Shown: positions 37,531 through 49,968 of the stretch, piece after piece
How the letters are laid out: every line of letters starts with the position of its first letter
Position numbering within the stretch: the first letter of the stretch is position 1
Origin: Nomia melanderi
Taxonomy: Eukaryota > Arthropoda > Insecta > Hymenoptera > Halictidae
Direction of reading: 5' to 3'
Assembly: GCF_051020985.1 (NCBI RefSeq)
Contig: NC_135012.1
Coordinates: 13,270,451-13,334,450, forward strand
Length of the DNA: 64,000 nt
Position numbers and translations under genes: made by a program
Notes under the pieces: generated by a model
What the model saw: only the letters and a program-made list of their open reading frames with translations
What the model was told of the DNA's origin: nothing
Database searches by the model: none

Positions 37531-39716
37531 GCTGTCTCGCCGACTGTAATCGAATCGTCTGATCCGCGTTGGCGATACCCTTCCCTCGAGGAATTTTCAA
37601 CGGCCGTAGAGATTGTATTTTCAACGGTCGTATTTTTGTTTCTAGCACTTTCGATGAATTTAACAGTAGAGCGTTATAGATTATCGCTATTCTCTCTCCG
37701 AAGATACATATTTCCTTTGCGAAACGTGTATTTTTACGATAATAGGAAAGAAACAGTTGTTTGTCCTGTCGGAAGGACTTTGAGACGCAGCGGCGCGATG
37801 CTATTTAAAATGTCGAACGTTCGGGTGGCCTGAAGAATTTCGTTCTCGCCTCCCATCGGAAGTATTGAATAATTCAAGCGAGGCGTACCGAGAACCACCA
37901 CAAAGCTCAGCCGCACGGAAAAGATTTTCGGTCGTCCGATTCACCGGGGATTTTTCCGTAGGATCGAATGGCCGTTCCCGGATTCCTGGCACGTATCTGT
38001 AAGCGCAACCCGTGACCGTCGGGCGGTTTCAGACGTTTTTCCACGTACCGGGGCGATCTTACATATCGAATGAGTCCGAGCAGCTACCGAATAGCGCCGC
38101 GGCGAACCCTCTCCACCGTCAACGAGAAAAATCCGGCGCGGCCTGCCCGATCGAACCCCGGAGGAGCCTATTCGCCCGGAACCCGGTAGAATCCGCGCGA
38201 GGCGAGCGAATGAAAGTTGAACGAACACGAAACAGGCGGCGACCGATCGCCGATCCTCGGAATTGCGACTTGCGACACGTCCGTTCGGCCGTCGAATGCC
38301 ACGCGGCTGGTAAAGTCGTGCTCCCGCAGAAAGACGATCGACTTTCGCGTCTCTTCCTATTCCCTGGCCGGTTTTTGTCTCTATCTTTCTACGATTTCTT
38401 GGCAGCGCGTGTGGATTTAATGGGCCGTAAGGGAGGGCAGGGTTCGCTCTGTATAAGGCGGAGTGTCTGCGCTACGTAGAATCGATGATGCTCTCCCACG
38501 GTGTGTTCCTCGTTCCTTCTCCTGCTCTTCTTTTTTCCCTCCTCCCCTATCCATCCGTCGTCCTCTACTTTCGGTTTCCCTCGTCCATCCGAGCCATTAA
38601 TCAACGCTGCCGTAAAGATCGCTCTTCATCCGGCGATCACGACCTTGGTAAATAGCGAGCGGGCACGATCGATCAGCGGATCGTCACCTGATCACGGATA
38701 CAAGGTAACCACAGGCCGATTCCCCGAGCAAAGCTAGCCCTAATGGCCTTCCTGGATCGCGATGATGCCTTTTCCCGAGGATAATCACCGGCCGATACCT
38801 TTCTCGGCTAGCCGGTAGCATCCTTTCGTGATATACGGAAGGTGGTTCTCTCTTCTGGATCGATGGAAAAACGAGCCGGCTAAACTCTCCTCCCCGGTTT
38901 TGCGCTCGGCAAATGAGTTTCGGCTCGGTGGGACTGGTCGCCGGCGAAATTTATGTCCCTCGACTCGAGCACCGCGATTGTTATTTCGTCAACGAGCAGG
39001 AATCACAGGCTATTCCAATTATCCGGGCTGCCGGCCGCCGCCACCGATTGTCGCTGCATTAGCGACTGCCACCGCGGCTGTTCCGCGAGCCTCGTTAATG
39101 CATTTTCTCGGGAAGGGGTGCGCGCCTGCCCTTTCCCTTCGGCCGATAACCGTACGCCACGGACCACCTTTCTTGCCCGTCCAGCCAGATACGTGGAAAT
39201 CCTCACGGATTCTCGCTAGAACGATCGAACCGGTCGCCAACCGGTTTGCCGGTCCGAGCCCTCTCCCGGTCAGCTCTATGAGCCGCTCGGCAGAACGATC
39301 CGACGCGGTCACGTTCGGCAGGTGACGAGAACGTACACTGAACTCGTGACATACTTCGGTCACGGTCACAGTTGCCGGCCAGTTGCCGGCCAGTCGCGGG
39401 CACGCTCGTCATTATTCGAACGGTAGGCAGAAAATCGGAATTTTACTACGCCTTTGATCACCGACCCTGGACATACCTCGCGTCTTACTGTCGGCGAATT
39501 AACCTTTTTTACGAGAATCGTTAACTCTTCTCCCATTGTACCTTCGATCTTGATACTATTAAACTTTTATGGGGACGGTTAGCTTTTTCGAAACGGGCTG
39601 CCACCCCTTGGTAAGAAACGTTAATAAAATTAGTTGGGCATCGAATGCCGGAGGCTTTTTTAATGTGATAATCAGGGCGGACGGTATATTAATAAAGTAC
39701 ACGTAAATATGTATAT

Positions 39717-39738
39717 ACACACACACACACACACACAC
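39717..39738. repeat. AC dinucleotide repeat
   Basis: Eleven uninterrupted AC units flanked by alternating TA/CG sequence, potentially Z-DNA forming. Confidence 0.92.
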
Positions 39739-41290
39739 GCGTATACGTGGACGTATATATTATTCTACCGCCAGACTGCGGATGATCTCGAGTAGGGATA
39801 TTGCGAGTCTATCCTGGCGACGCACGGTGGTCCAGATTATTCCAAGGGACTGTTCGATTTATTGTTTTCATTGATCGTAATTCTGTCTCGTACGCGTTGC
39901 TGCACTTCAAATTGGACGCGATTGCGATCGAATCGATGGAATTCGAAATTCGTTAAACATGCCGGAATTTAGATGCGGATAGTTGGTAATTTGCAACTTT
40001 CAAGTTTTTTCTTCTGAATCGTGCAACGCGACTCGCTAGTTTCCGAAGCGCGAGCATTTCCGCGCTTATGGCGTTCACGGGAGAACGAATACGCTCGATC
40101 TTTACGAGGGGATCCGACTTCCTTGGATCGTCGTGATATCGCGTGGGCGGAAACTACGCGAGAATTATTCCGCGGCGATCCCGACGACGACGCCGGAGAC
40201 ATAATTGAAAAGTGATGAAACGACGGCCGAGAATTTGCATGATAATTCACTCCGCCCTCTGATTTATGGACGCCGTTTAACCGGGAATGTTCGCGTGGGC
40301 TTTGTACCCGCGCCGGAAAGTGACGCGGCTCGAGGAGATCCCGGCCGGAGATTTCAATGGCCTCTTAGGGGGGTGAGCCGAGCTCGGAGTCCAGGAACAA
40401 TTCGTTTGTAGCGAGACGGACAGGTATTCCGGCTAGGGGAAAGTTAGCTGCCGCTTTCACGAAGACGGAATTCCTTTCGCGACTTTCGGGAATTATGTGG
40501 CGTTTCGGGGGCTGGAATTTTTCGCGAGTCTCGCTCTTAAACCCGTCGAGCTGTTCAGTTTTGGAATCTTTCAGTTTTCAAAGCAACGCGCAACGGAATT
40601 TGTTGCCGAGGCATTTCTGTCGCTAACAATGACCAGAAAGGGGACTAGGATTCAAAGTGACTCGATTTAGTCGGATTTCTTAACGTTGCACTTATTAGAA
40701 ACGACCTTTTATTCTATCCTTTTGCGCCTTACAATGGCGATTCGCAGACGAAAATAAACATCGGTAGACTCGATCGGAAGGAAGGAGTTAATTGCCCTAA
40801 ATGTTGGTCCGGCGCGGGCCAAGCGAATTCGGTCGCATTGAGATTTATGGACGGCACGTCCGCATCAGCGTTTCTCTAGCTGCCGACACGAACGGACCGA
40901 CCAACGAACGAACACAGACGGCTGCTCGCTCGGTTATGAACGGCATGCGTGCGGCGGTGCCGAACGCGTGTACGCGGCGGAAATCAATAAATTATTTCAG
41001 TCACGTCGAACAGCTGAATTCCACGGCGCCGCGTTTACCGATCACTGTCATTTCGCCAAGCTGCGGCCCCGCGCGCCTCTTCTCGGACATCCATCAGCCG
41101 CGATTCCAATTAAATTTTTTTACCCACCGAACCGTGTGATTACGGGTCGCAGTGATAGCAGGTTGTCCCGCGGATCGTCGCGTGAGTCACTAACGTAGAA
41201 GCCATTCCGAGCGGACGCGTCGGGACGATGCCGGTCTCGATACTTTGTGTATCGGTGAATCGATCCTCTTTATTTCGCCCATTTGTTTCC

Positions 41291-41333
41291 CTCCTCTCTC
41301 TCTCTCTCGCTTTCTCCCTTTCTCTCGTTCTTC
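41291..41333. repeat. CT-rich tract
   Basis: Pyrimidine run with CT units, interrupted by a few G. Confidence 0.75.
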
Positions 41334-44300
41334 TTGTTCGTTCGGTAGATCTTGATCGACGTCGCTGAACCGAACCGCTCCGCGTTCACAAACGATACGT
41401 TTCATCAGGTTCTTATTGCCTCCATCGATCTGGTTATATCGTAAATCGTTGCCAGATGAGATAACAGAAAATCACTGCCCCGTGTTGGACGAAATCGTGA
41501 CTGGTTCTCCAGACGCCGGCCGACAGCCGTCGACGCCGCGGTCCCTCGATAAGAACTAACCGATCGAATCACAGTTGGGATTAGAGTAATTTATAACAAT
41601 CAGCGCTCCGCGTGAAAATGGACGCGCGGTTCGCACACCTTTTTGCAGACACGCGACGCGCGTTCCCATTACGCCGCCTCGCGTCCTCGTTGCGCGCAGA
41701 CAATGTTCTTTTTTACAAATACAGCGTCGGCAGGAGCGACGACCGGATGCGATGCCAGTTATCATCGCAAGCCAGTGTTCTTCCAGCGTTTATGCCGATT
41801 GAAAAGCGTTGATACCGCAGTGGAGCGTTAACGCGTTTGATACGGATGAGAACACGCTTTCAAAGTAGGCGAGCTACCCTCTTTGTCGCAGCTTTCGGAA
41901 CGATACTGTAATTTCCGAAGCGATACCGTACAAACTAATCGTCGCCGAGCTTTCCACCGAAAACATTCGTAACGAATCTTCCAAGCGCGGTCACTCGAAA
42001 GCCGAAAAATCCTCCTCGAGCAGGATCCATCGGAACTGTTAAAAAGCAATTTACCCTTCTCATCGAGACGTTTCGTATCGCTCGCAGACATCGTCGGAAT
42101 GCGTTCGGAATCGTTCTAATCTCGGGTTCGTAGGACTCCGTGTCTTCCTATTAAGATCGTAGGTGGAGCGTTTCTGTGTTTCCTGCTGGGAGGATACGCA
42201 CGCGAAGGAGGGGCCGCGTCCATCCGTCACCGCGCGCGATTCTCTGCGATCGTGTGCGATCGCGGAGGAGCACGGGCACGCGTGACGTTCGCACGACAAG
42301 GGTGAACGCGTCCACACACGGCGCGTCTTCGTGTGGAGCGTTCGCCGCGTACAGTCCGCGCGCAGGCCGCGTACACGGACGAGATCGGCAAGGTGAACAA
42401 ACTCCCTCGCCCTAGCCCCCTGCCACGTTTTAATCCGCCGCGTCGAGTCCACCGAATGATCCTCCGACCGTCCCGGGATTAACGCGCCTAGAAGCGAGCG
42501 GCTCGCGTGTCCGTCCGTGGCACTCGTCTTTGACCGTGGAAGCTCTCTGCCGGCCGTTCGTTTTCGTCCCTGATGCACCATTACCGCGAACGGACCGAAT
42601 CGTCAGCCCGCTGAAATCTGTTTCGCGCTCCCCGACAGGAATTTCCCGCGGATTACGCGTCGCCTCGCGAGGCTATAATCGCGGACACACTCGCCTCGTT
42701 AATTTTATAGCTGACAAGCAGATACCCGAGCGGCGGACCCGTGGTCTGGTATTTTTCTGTGCGTCTGGGACACACGGGATACGTCTTGTGGGAATGCGTA
42801 CCTAGTTCAAGGTTCCCGGAATCCCACGCGTTCAGTGGAGCAGGCTCTGCCGGCGAGTCATTTTTCTGCGAAATCTCCCGCGGAAGATCTACGGCCGACA
42901 GACGTTCGCGTGTTACTCCCGGGACGAATGGGAAAATCGTTTGATTTCCGTGTCGGATAGAGGAGGCCCGCGAGAACCCCGGCCGTGTATCGCCTTTCGT
43001 CGAAGCACGCCGCGTGTTTAGTTAGCCGAAGGATGCTCGTTACCGAACGCAATTAGGCGGAGCGTCGAGCAGCCGCGGGGGCAGGGGGGCCAGAGGAACG
43101 TCGCATATTTGCATGCCAATTAGCCGGATCCTCCGACGCATTGTAGTCAATGTCTCGATGGTTGCCGAGGTCGGATCGGATCGCGGGACTCTCTCGTGGG
43201 CACCGGCGGATCGCGTCAACCTGTTAAATCGCGAATCTCGAATGAGTCACGCGGGGAGTTCTTAGCTGGTAGTGGCCTGGGTGGCGCGCTGGCTCTTTGT
43301 CCCTCTCGTTGTCCCCTCCCCGTGCTCTGTTCCACGAACGGTCGAACGTTAACTCGACCAGGACAGAAATTACAGGCTTCGCGGGCCATTACAACCCCGC
43401 GGCCAACCACCGCCGCCTGGTTCGACCGGCCGGTTCCTCTCTCACCCTCCACGCGAATCGCTTTCGCCTCGCGGTGAAACGAACGCGGGTCCCGCGTTAG
43501 CCCCTCGTTTAACCCTCGCGATGCCTTGGGCGGACACTTTGTGCCCGCCGCTTTGTGATTTTTCCATCTCTTTTCGTCGACCGGACGCACAGGAATCTTG
43601 GGGAGATTAATCGCCGCCGAATAGATCGATGTCGCGTCGCTTTGCCTGTCGCGATAATTGAATAACAGTTACCGAACGAGAACCGACTTGATTCATTTAC
43701 AATTTTGCGAGTTATCGACTTACCCAATTTAGCAGCCGGGTCGTTAAGAGCGACGCGTCTGTACGGTTCTGCAGTTTCTCGAAGATTAACTCATTTGTCG
43801 GCGTTTAATCGATCATACCTTAACGACCGCTTCGCGAGCATCTTCGATGTATCGCGACGCAGTTATTTCTGAGAGGCAGACGCGAAATTACAATGCGAGG
43901 GCTAAGCTTTCGCGCGAGGGTATCCAATTTGCTCGCGGGAGACGTCTGGGAACGCAACGCGAATAGCACAGAGCTCGGCAACTAGCGTCGTCGAATCAAT
44001 CGGCGCCGTCTCGCGTTTCCTCTCCCCGGGACGGGTTATTAAATTTGCATCGAGTGAAAACCGGCCGAATAGTTTGTTACAAGGACGGGGATACGTGCTC
44101 GGAGCGGCCAGTTTGCGAAACGGCTCGATGGACCGGTAATTACCGGACAAATTACCGTGGTGCATAGCGGGCACACCGAAACGAGCCGCCTCGCCGAGAC
44201 CTGTTCGTCAGCGGCGGCTAACCGCTCCGGCTTCATCTCCGCTTGATGGACACGTTACGATTACGACCGCCTCGGGATCATCCGCGGATCTACACGCACG

Positions 44301-46960
44301 GCTAGCGAGTAATCTCGTTATCGCTTGCTCGCGGTGCCCCTTGTTTGCCGATTAAGCGGCACATAAAGTTTGGGGATCGGTAACAAACTAGAATAGAGTG
44401 GAAATCCTCGGGTACTCTTGCTCGCGGATCGTGATCCTTAACTCGGACGTAAACCAGCGAGGTGTCTAATGAAGCTCCTCGTCTAGTCCAACCAGGGAAC
44501 GTTACATTCGCCGTCGCAGTCTTCTATTTCGCCATCTCCGATGTCCTCGACTCCAAAGTAAATCCGCATCCGCGATAATTAGACAATCCAGGAGAAGGAG
44601 AATAGAGAGGAAATGATACGGCAAGAGCATTGGTTAATCCGCCGTTAGAAATCTCGATCGCGAGTAGTCGCAGCGGAGAGAGCAGCCAGCCCCCGTCGCA
44701 GCTGGAGGCGTTCACGGTTTTCCGTCCTCGAGAATTGAAATATCTCCGGCGTTTTCGCGTCAAGATCAAGACGCGTACTACGAGTGCGCGGGACGTGAGC
44801 GGCAGCACGCGAGATCGGAATCGCGTTAAACCGTCTGACAGAGCACGAGTCATTAGATCGAGTTAAAGCGAGAGTCCGAGGAGGATAGCCCGCGAAACGG
44901 TGATCCGGCCGATGATCGTGGAGATTAATCTCGGCTCGGCGCAACACGCCATCGTTGCCAACCCCTTTCATCTTTCATTCCATCGGTGCGACGACGTTGC
45001 CCCCTGTCTCCCGGTGCGTTGCTGACGCGTTTTCAAGCGTCAGCCTTTCTCACGCATACCCGTATGCACACGCACGTGCTGCGCCTTGCTGCGCCTTGCT
45101 GCCTCGCGCTCTACCGGTTCGCTCCGTCCCTCCTCGTTGCTCACCTCGTGCCCTCGCCAGCTTTCCCTCTTCTTCTGCCTCTTCTGGTTCTTCTGCTTCC
45201 TCCGGTTCTTCTGCTTCTTCTCGTACTGGTCGGTGTTCCTCCGGGTCTGTTCCCCTTGGTTTCTTTTTCGCGTGGTTCGCCTCGCCCCTTCGGGTCGCGC
45301 AGCCTCGTCCCAGCGATGCTCCCCTCGAGCCTTCTCCTCCTTCCGCGTTCTTCTAACCTGCCAATCGTGTGCTTTCGACGAATACGTCCGAGCGGTAATG
45401 GACTACCGGCCGGCGCGCACGGGCATCGCGTATTCTCTTCCCTCGGCCAACCGGAATCGTAATCGCGAGCCTTTTTGCGCGCGGAGTTACGCGCCGACCG
45501 AGCGACGGAGAGAGCGCGAGCTGTCTGTCGGTACCCCGGGGCTCGCGGACGTTTATATCCACTTACTGTTAGTTGCTCGGCCCGACGGGAGGACGTCGCT
45601 TCTCTCCTATTTATGGTGTGCGACGCGCGCTGTCGTTGACATTTAAACCGGGACGCGGCCAGGACACCGTCCCTCCCACCGGGGGAGCCACGGATCTTTT
45701 TCTCCCCGTGCCGGGAACAATCGCCGCGTAAATCCTCGCAGCAACATCTTCGGAACAATGAGTTCATTCGGACAACGATACCCGTCGCTGCCGCGTGTTG
45801 GTTTTGTTTCGGCGATGATCCTGCAGATAGGACAGCGGCGTGGCCACGGAATTCCAGGGAACTCGCGTGAATGAGCCATTGTGGACGAGATCGGATCGGC
45901 GCTCGGTCGGATAAAGGTTCTTTGGAAATGTTACAGGCCACGGTGCGTCTGAACGACGGCATTGTTTTTTTCCGCGTCCCGTTTGTGTCGTTCGCAACGC
46001 GTCAACTAACGCGAGACGCGCACCGAGCGAACGCGACGAAACGCTCGGCGAACATCATTACTCTTGACCGCCGTTTTCACTCTCCGACTCTCGGAGCTCG
46101 TGATCACCCCCCCGGTTGCGCTGTTCCTTTTTTCACGGCCGACACGCACATGCCGCCCCGCACGACCACGCGAGGAGACTCGACGGACGCGGGAATAATT
46201 TTCCAACGAGGGAGACGCCCGGCCGGCGTATTAATTTATGTGCATCGCGTGACGGACGTCCCAGGACCGGCGTTTATCGACTAAAACCTTCTCCTTCTCT
46301 GAAACCCACTGACGCTCTTCGAACCGGATATTTAATTATTCTTTGCTCGAGCGTATTTCGTACGCAGGCTCTCCTTCCAGATGGCTCGTCCGTTTCATTG
46401 GTCGTCGGAAAGCCGAAGAGCGGGCAAAGAGATCGTTCCATGACGAATCGCGAGCGAGTTTATCGATCGCCCGTTCGATACTCGTTGAATAAAAAATGAA
46501 GCGTCGCCACGGGCGGAAAAGTAATAACAAGAAGATGACGGGCCGGCTCGCGTGTGCGTCGAAGCGCGTGGTAAATAAAACGTGTCCCATTTAGTCGTGA
46601 CGCAAGGCGCAGTAACGACGTGTAACGGTGCGCCGGCGGCGCGCGTCTAGTTTCGCCCCGACCGCCTTTTTCCCTCCTCGAGGCGTCCGGCGAATAATCG
46701 TCTCGCCGGGTTACCGTGCTTTTTCACCGAACCTGGAAATTAACGGCCGGCCCCTGTTAATGGAATGGAACGCACGTTTCACGGCATTATGCATGAGGCG
46801 TCACCCGAGGAAAAAGGGAAAAACGATCTGTGAATAATTAGCGAAGGTTCAACCGCGTGTGCACCGGGTAATTAAGAGGGGAAGGTGATTTATCGTTCGC
46901 CGGAGCATTTACGCGACCGGCCGTGGCTGCTTTCACGAACGATCGCCCGTCCCGATCGTG

Positions 46961-47022
46961 GCGCTGCGCGGCGCAGCCCGGCGCAGTGCAGCGCATCGCA
47001 GCGCACCGCAGCGCACGCTAGG
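46961..47022. repeat. GCGCAG-type imperfect repeat with hairpin
   Basis: Repeated GCAGCGCA/CGGCGCAG units; the first 15 bases form a small hairpin (GCTGCGC/GCGCAGC). Confidence 0.75.
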
Positions 47023-47288
47023 AACGTCGGACGGTCGCCTGTGGGTTTTTGTTTGGACGCTTCTCCGCTCGTAAAATTCCAAGTCGTCTCGTTGGCAGAG
47101 TCGTCACTTTTACGGTCAATGATATTTTTCTTTGGTTCGTTTCTTTGGACGTGGCCGTCTGCTTTACGATCTGCCAGGTGGCTGGCTCGGGCAGGGGCTG
47201 GTTTCGTTCTGCGCTCGAGGAGGAAGCCTGCCGTCGGATGCGACGCGGCGCGGCGCGGCGACGGCTCGCCGGGTCGTCGCGACTGCGG

Positions 47289-47358
47289 TTCTTTCTTCTT
47301 CTTCCTCTTCTTCTGATTCTTCTTCTTCTTCTTCTTCTTCTTCCCCTTCTTCTTCTTT
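47289..47358. repeat. TTC trinucleotide tract
   Basis: About 70 bp of TTC/CTT units with a few interruptions, a polypyrimidine run on the + strand. Confidence 0.88.
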
Positions 47359-47652
47359 TAGATCGCGCGAGACTTGGCAGTCGTGATGGATTGTCTCTTA
47401 AGCTGACGCCGGCGTAGCTCCCTCGATCCTCGTACGATTTCCCCGCGGTCAGAGTGTAAACGGATTCAGCTCAGACTTTCCGGTGCGCGACAACCTTTTG
47501 ATCAGTCGTCCGTAATTACGGAGCTGCAGCTTCAACGGCGACGCACGCGAGGTTCCAATCTTGGCGAGCGCTCTTTGACGCGAGCAGCCGCGAAGATGAA
47601 ACGAATCGTCGTTCCACCTGTTCTAACGCTCCCGGGACTTTTTCTCTTTCAG

Positions 47653-48643
47653 ATTACTCGGGCACGCGTTGCCGCTGCTGCTGTCGGCCGTGTTCGCCGC
47701 AGCGGCGATCGGCAGCTCGCAGCTCGCGACCGACTTCGAGACGGTCCACACCAGCAACGCGGCGATCCTGAACCGCCTGGGCCTGGCGCCGCTTCAGATC
47801 CCCGACGGACACCACAAGAAACGTCTGGCCGGCCCGGAACCGCCCGGTCTAGGCTCCCAGACGCGAATCCATCAGCCGTACAGCCGTCGTCACGGTCATC
47901 GCGACAGCCACGTGTACATCGTCAAGCTTCCCGCCAGTCCTCCGTATTACACCATCACGAAACCGCACAAATCGGCCAAGGACGAGAAGGTGATCAAGAC
48001 GGGACCCAACTTCCCGGTAGGCTTCCAGGGGAACGGCAAGCCCGCCAAGATCTACCACTGGAATCTGCCCGTCGTCAAGAAGATCGGCGAGAAAAAGAGG
48101 CTGCAGACGCAGCTGAAGCTCGAGCAGGCCAAGAAGAAACTCGACGACGCGAGCAAGTATCAGGCGACGAAGAACTTTGCCCAGGACCTTCACCAGACCG
48201 ACTCGAAGGCTGCTCACGAGACGGTTCCGGAGAACAGGAGATACTCGAGCGCGGACACCAACAAGATCACCGTTCGTCAAAAGTCTTCGAGCTCGAAGCA
48301 CGTCAGGAACAACGACAAGAGGCTCAGCTATCCCGAGCACGATCAGAAGAGTGCCGATTCAGGGAAGAAGAGCGGCAACGGCAACCTATCGAACAAGACC
48401 TACAGGCTGAACGATTCGGGCGTGCACAGGATCCACCTGACGAACGAACTTCACGGCTCGAGGAACACGGCGAAGGTGAAGAAACACCGAAAGAAGGCGG
48501 CCATGTCGTACTACGCGCCGATCGCCGGCAAGTCCGGCTCGACGAGCATCCACAAGAACTTCCCCGGGAACGGCAAGCCCAAAGCGTTCTACGTGATGGA
48601 GAAGAGCCGCAAGCCAGTCTACTATCATCCCTTACTACCTTAA
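47653..48643 (+). CDS. Secreted protein with NGKP motifs (copy 1, first exon not found)
   Basis: An exon begins after a strong acceptor (TTTTTCTCTTTCAG, ending 47652), with its first base completing a codon, and runs to TAA at 48641-48643; about 329 residues are visible. It opens with a hydrophobic leader (LLGHALPLLLSAVFAAAAIG), typical of a signal peptide whose Met is in an earlier exon. Counting from the TTG codon at 47669 as residue 1: a VYIVKLPASPPYY block lies at 82-94, the motif FQGNGKPAKIYHW at 119-131, a Lys/Glu/Leu-rich, possibly coiled stretch at 141-176, a basic Ser/Asn-rich middle, and a second motif, FPGNGKPKAFYVM, near 298-310, just before the C-terminus. The protein is strongly basic. 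The same motif and leader organisation occurs in the minus-strand gene at 53.2 kb, so these are probably paralogues. Predicted extracellular; molecular function unknown. Confidence 0.82.
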
Positions 48644-49568
48644 TTCCTCCGCGGATCATTCTGTGGACACACCATGTGCGTAACAGCGCGTTTTTCCGCG
48701 CGTCGACGGCCCGTGAACTTTGTTAGCCTAAGTAGCCGCGAGGGGCCGACCTTCTTGCGTTTCCGTAACACGACGATCCGGGGAATCCTTTCGGGGAAGC
48801 GAACATTGGACGGGGCGAGGGAATCCGAAGGAAGAACTAGGCGGACAGGGAGAGAGAAAGACAGAGACTACGATCTGTCGGTTGAATCGTCCTCGCTCGA
48901 GGTTACGCGTATCCTCCAGCAAAGCCGTTCCACTTCCGTTACAGTTGTTAGGAGGGGTTAGTCTTAGGAGATCGTCGGGATTTCTCTCTCGCGAAAGGGG
49001 AACTTCAATTTACGGATGTAGCTTAAGAAACTTTGCATCGCCTACCGGGTTGCGTTTCGTCATACGGTATTCCTTCGTTACCGGCACACTCGCCGGACCC
49101 GCGGAAATCTTTTTCGTACGATGCCATTCCCGTGCAACTATCTCGACAGACGAAACATCGGACACGACAGTTTAGTAATCCAACGCGACCGTGTACAACG
49201 TTATACGAGAGCGAGCGAGCCTCCCGGTTTTCGTTTCCCGAATTTCCGAGCGCGTCGTTGTCCAGAAACGATTGGATCGACGCGACGCGACGACAGAGAA
49301 GATAGCATCCGCTCAAGCGGGGATCGATCGAATCAAAACAGGATGCAAGGACGAGGAATAGGCCGGCGAGCATGTATCGAGGGAATACCGTACTCGGTGT
49401 TAGGTTCGGGGAAGGGGACGACCTTTGGTGAGCGCTCCCTCGGGGGATCGCGCATCGACTGCCGTCCCCGTTGCTACGTTTAACTTGTACAATATATTTT
49501 TATAAGTTTAACAGATACTTTTCTATCGTACGATGTGCCGTTTCGCGCTTGTTGCCAACGATCCCTCC

Positions 49569-49654
49569 GACGATACGGGACGATACGAGATGCGAGACGA
49601 TACGAGATGCGAGACGAGACGAGACGAGACGAGACGAGACGACGCGAGACGATA
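49569..49654. repeat. CGAGA/CGATA pentamer minisatellite
   Basis: Starts as a mix of CGATACGAGATG units and resolves into perfect GAGAC copies; about 85 bp, inside the probable 3'UTR of the first NGKP gene. Confidence 0.85.
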
Positions 49655-49962
49655 AGGGGGGCCGAGAGGACGAGGGCTAGAGAGCGCACGAGGAAGAGTA
49701 ATGGTCCCGTGTCCCGCGGAGCGATCGTTCACGGGCGAATTCTTAAGAAAGACTGGACAATATAACTTCTTCTCGACAGGATGTACATGCCTTTTCTACG
49801 TATAGCCGCGCAAACGATTTTTACTGGTTCTTTTTGACGACTAAAACTTTTGCAGACCGCGAGAGCAGCATTTTTTATATTCTTATATTATATATAAATA
49901 TATGTATACACACGTTATAGGAGGAAGCTCAATTGTATCGAACCATGGCATTCAGTGTAGCG

Positions 49963-49968
49963 AATAAA
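49963..49968 (+). terminator. Polyadenylation signal AATAAA
   Basis: Canonical hexamer in CGAATAAAAACAAAAG, same strand as the NGKP protein gene at 47.65-48.64 kb and 1.3 kb after its stop. Confidence 0.45.

Larger units (their letters stand above)
36179..44950. other. Non-coding region, no supported gene
   Basis: Holds a perfect 20-bp palindrome (37511-37530), an 11-bp duplication (39370-39393), an AC repeat (39717-39738) and a CT tract (41291-41333). Frames at 36537-37226 (+), 41828-42091 (-) and 42060-42581 (-) were considered; none shows a known family, and the one whose codons I checked (41828-42091) lacks a coding-like codon pattern. Confidence 0.4.
44951..47652. other. GC-rich region upstream of the secreted-protein gene
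   Basis: Very CpG-rich and repeat-rich: a 10-bp duplication at 45079-45103, a TTCTGC-rich stretch at 45168-45228, GCGCAG repeats at 46961-47022 and a TTC tract at 47289-47358. The long minus frame at 45141-45962 is arginine-rich and stop-poor by composition. The missing first exon and promoter of the gene at 47.65 kb may be here. An ATG at 47596 opens a hydrophobic frame, but it does not join the downstream frame in phase. Confidence 0.4.

Noticed and set aside
41828..42091. Minus-strand ATG frame of 87 codons
   Set aside because: First codon positions are under half purine, unlike the real exons here; no homologous features.
45141..45962. Minus-strand frame of 273 codons
   Set aside because: Arginine, glycine and serine dominate, it sits in a CpG-rich repeat-containing stretch, both strands are open, and no domain or splice signal is visible.
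47575..48726. Plus-strand frame of 383 codons overlapping the first NGKP gene
   Set aside because: It is a shadow of the real frame, rich in R, Q and E from shifted codons. The real frame has the leader peptide and the paralogous motifs.
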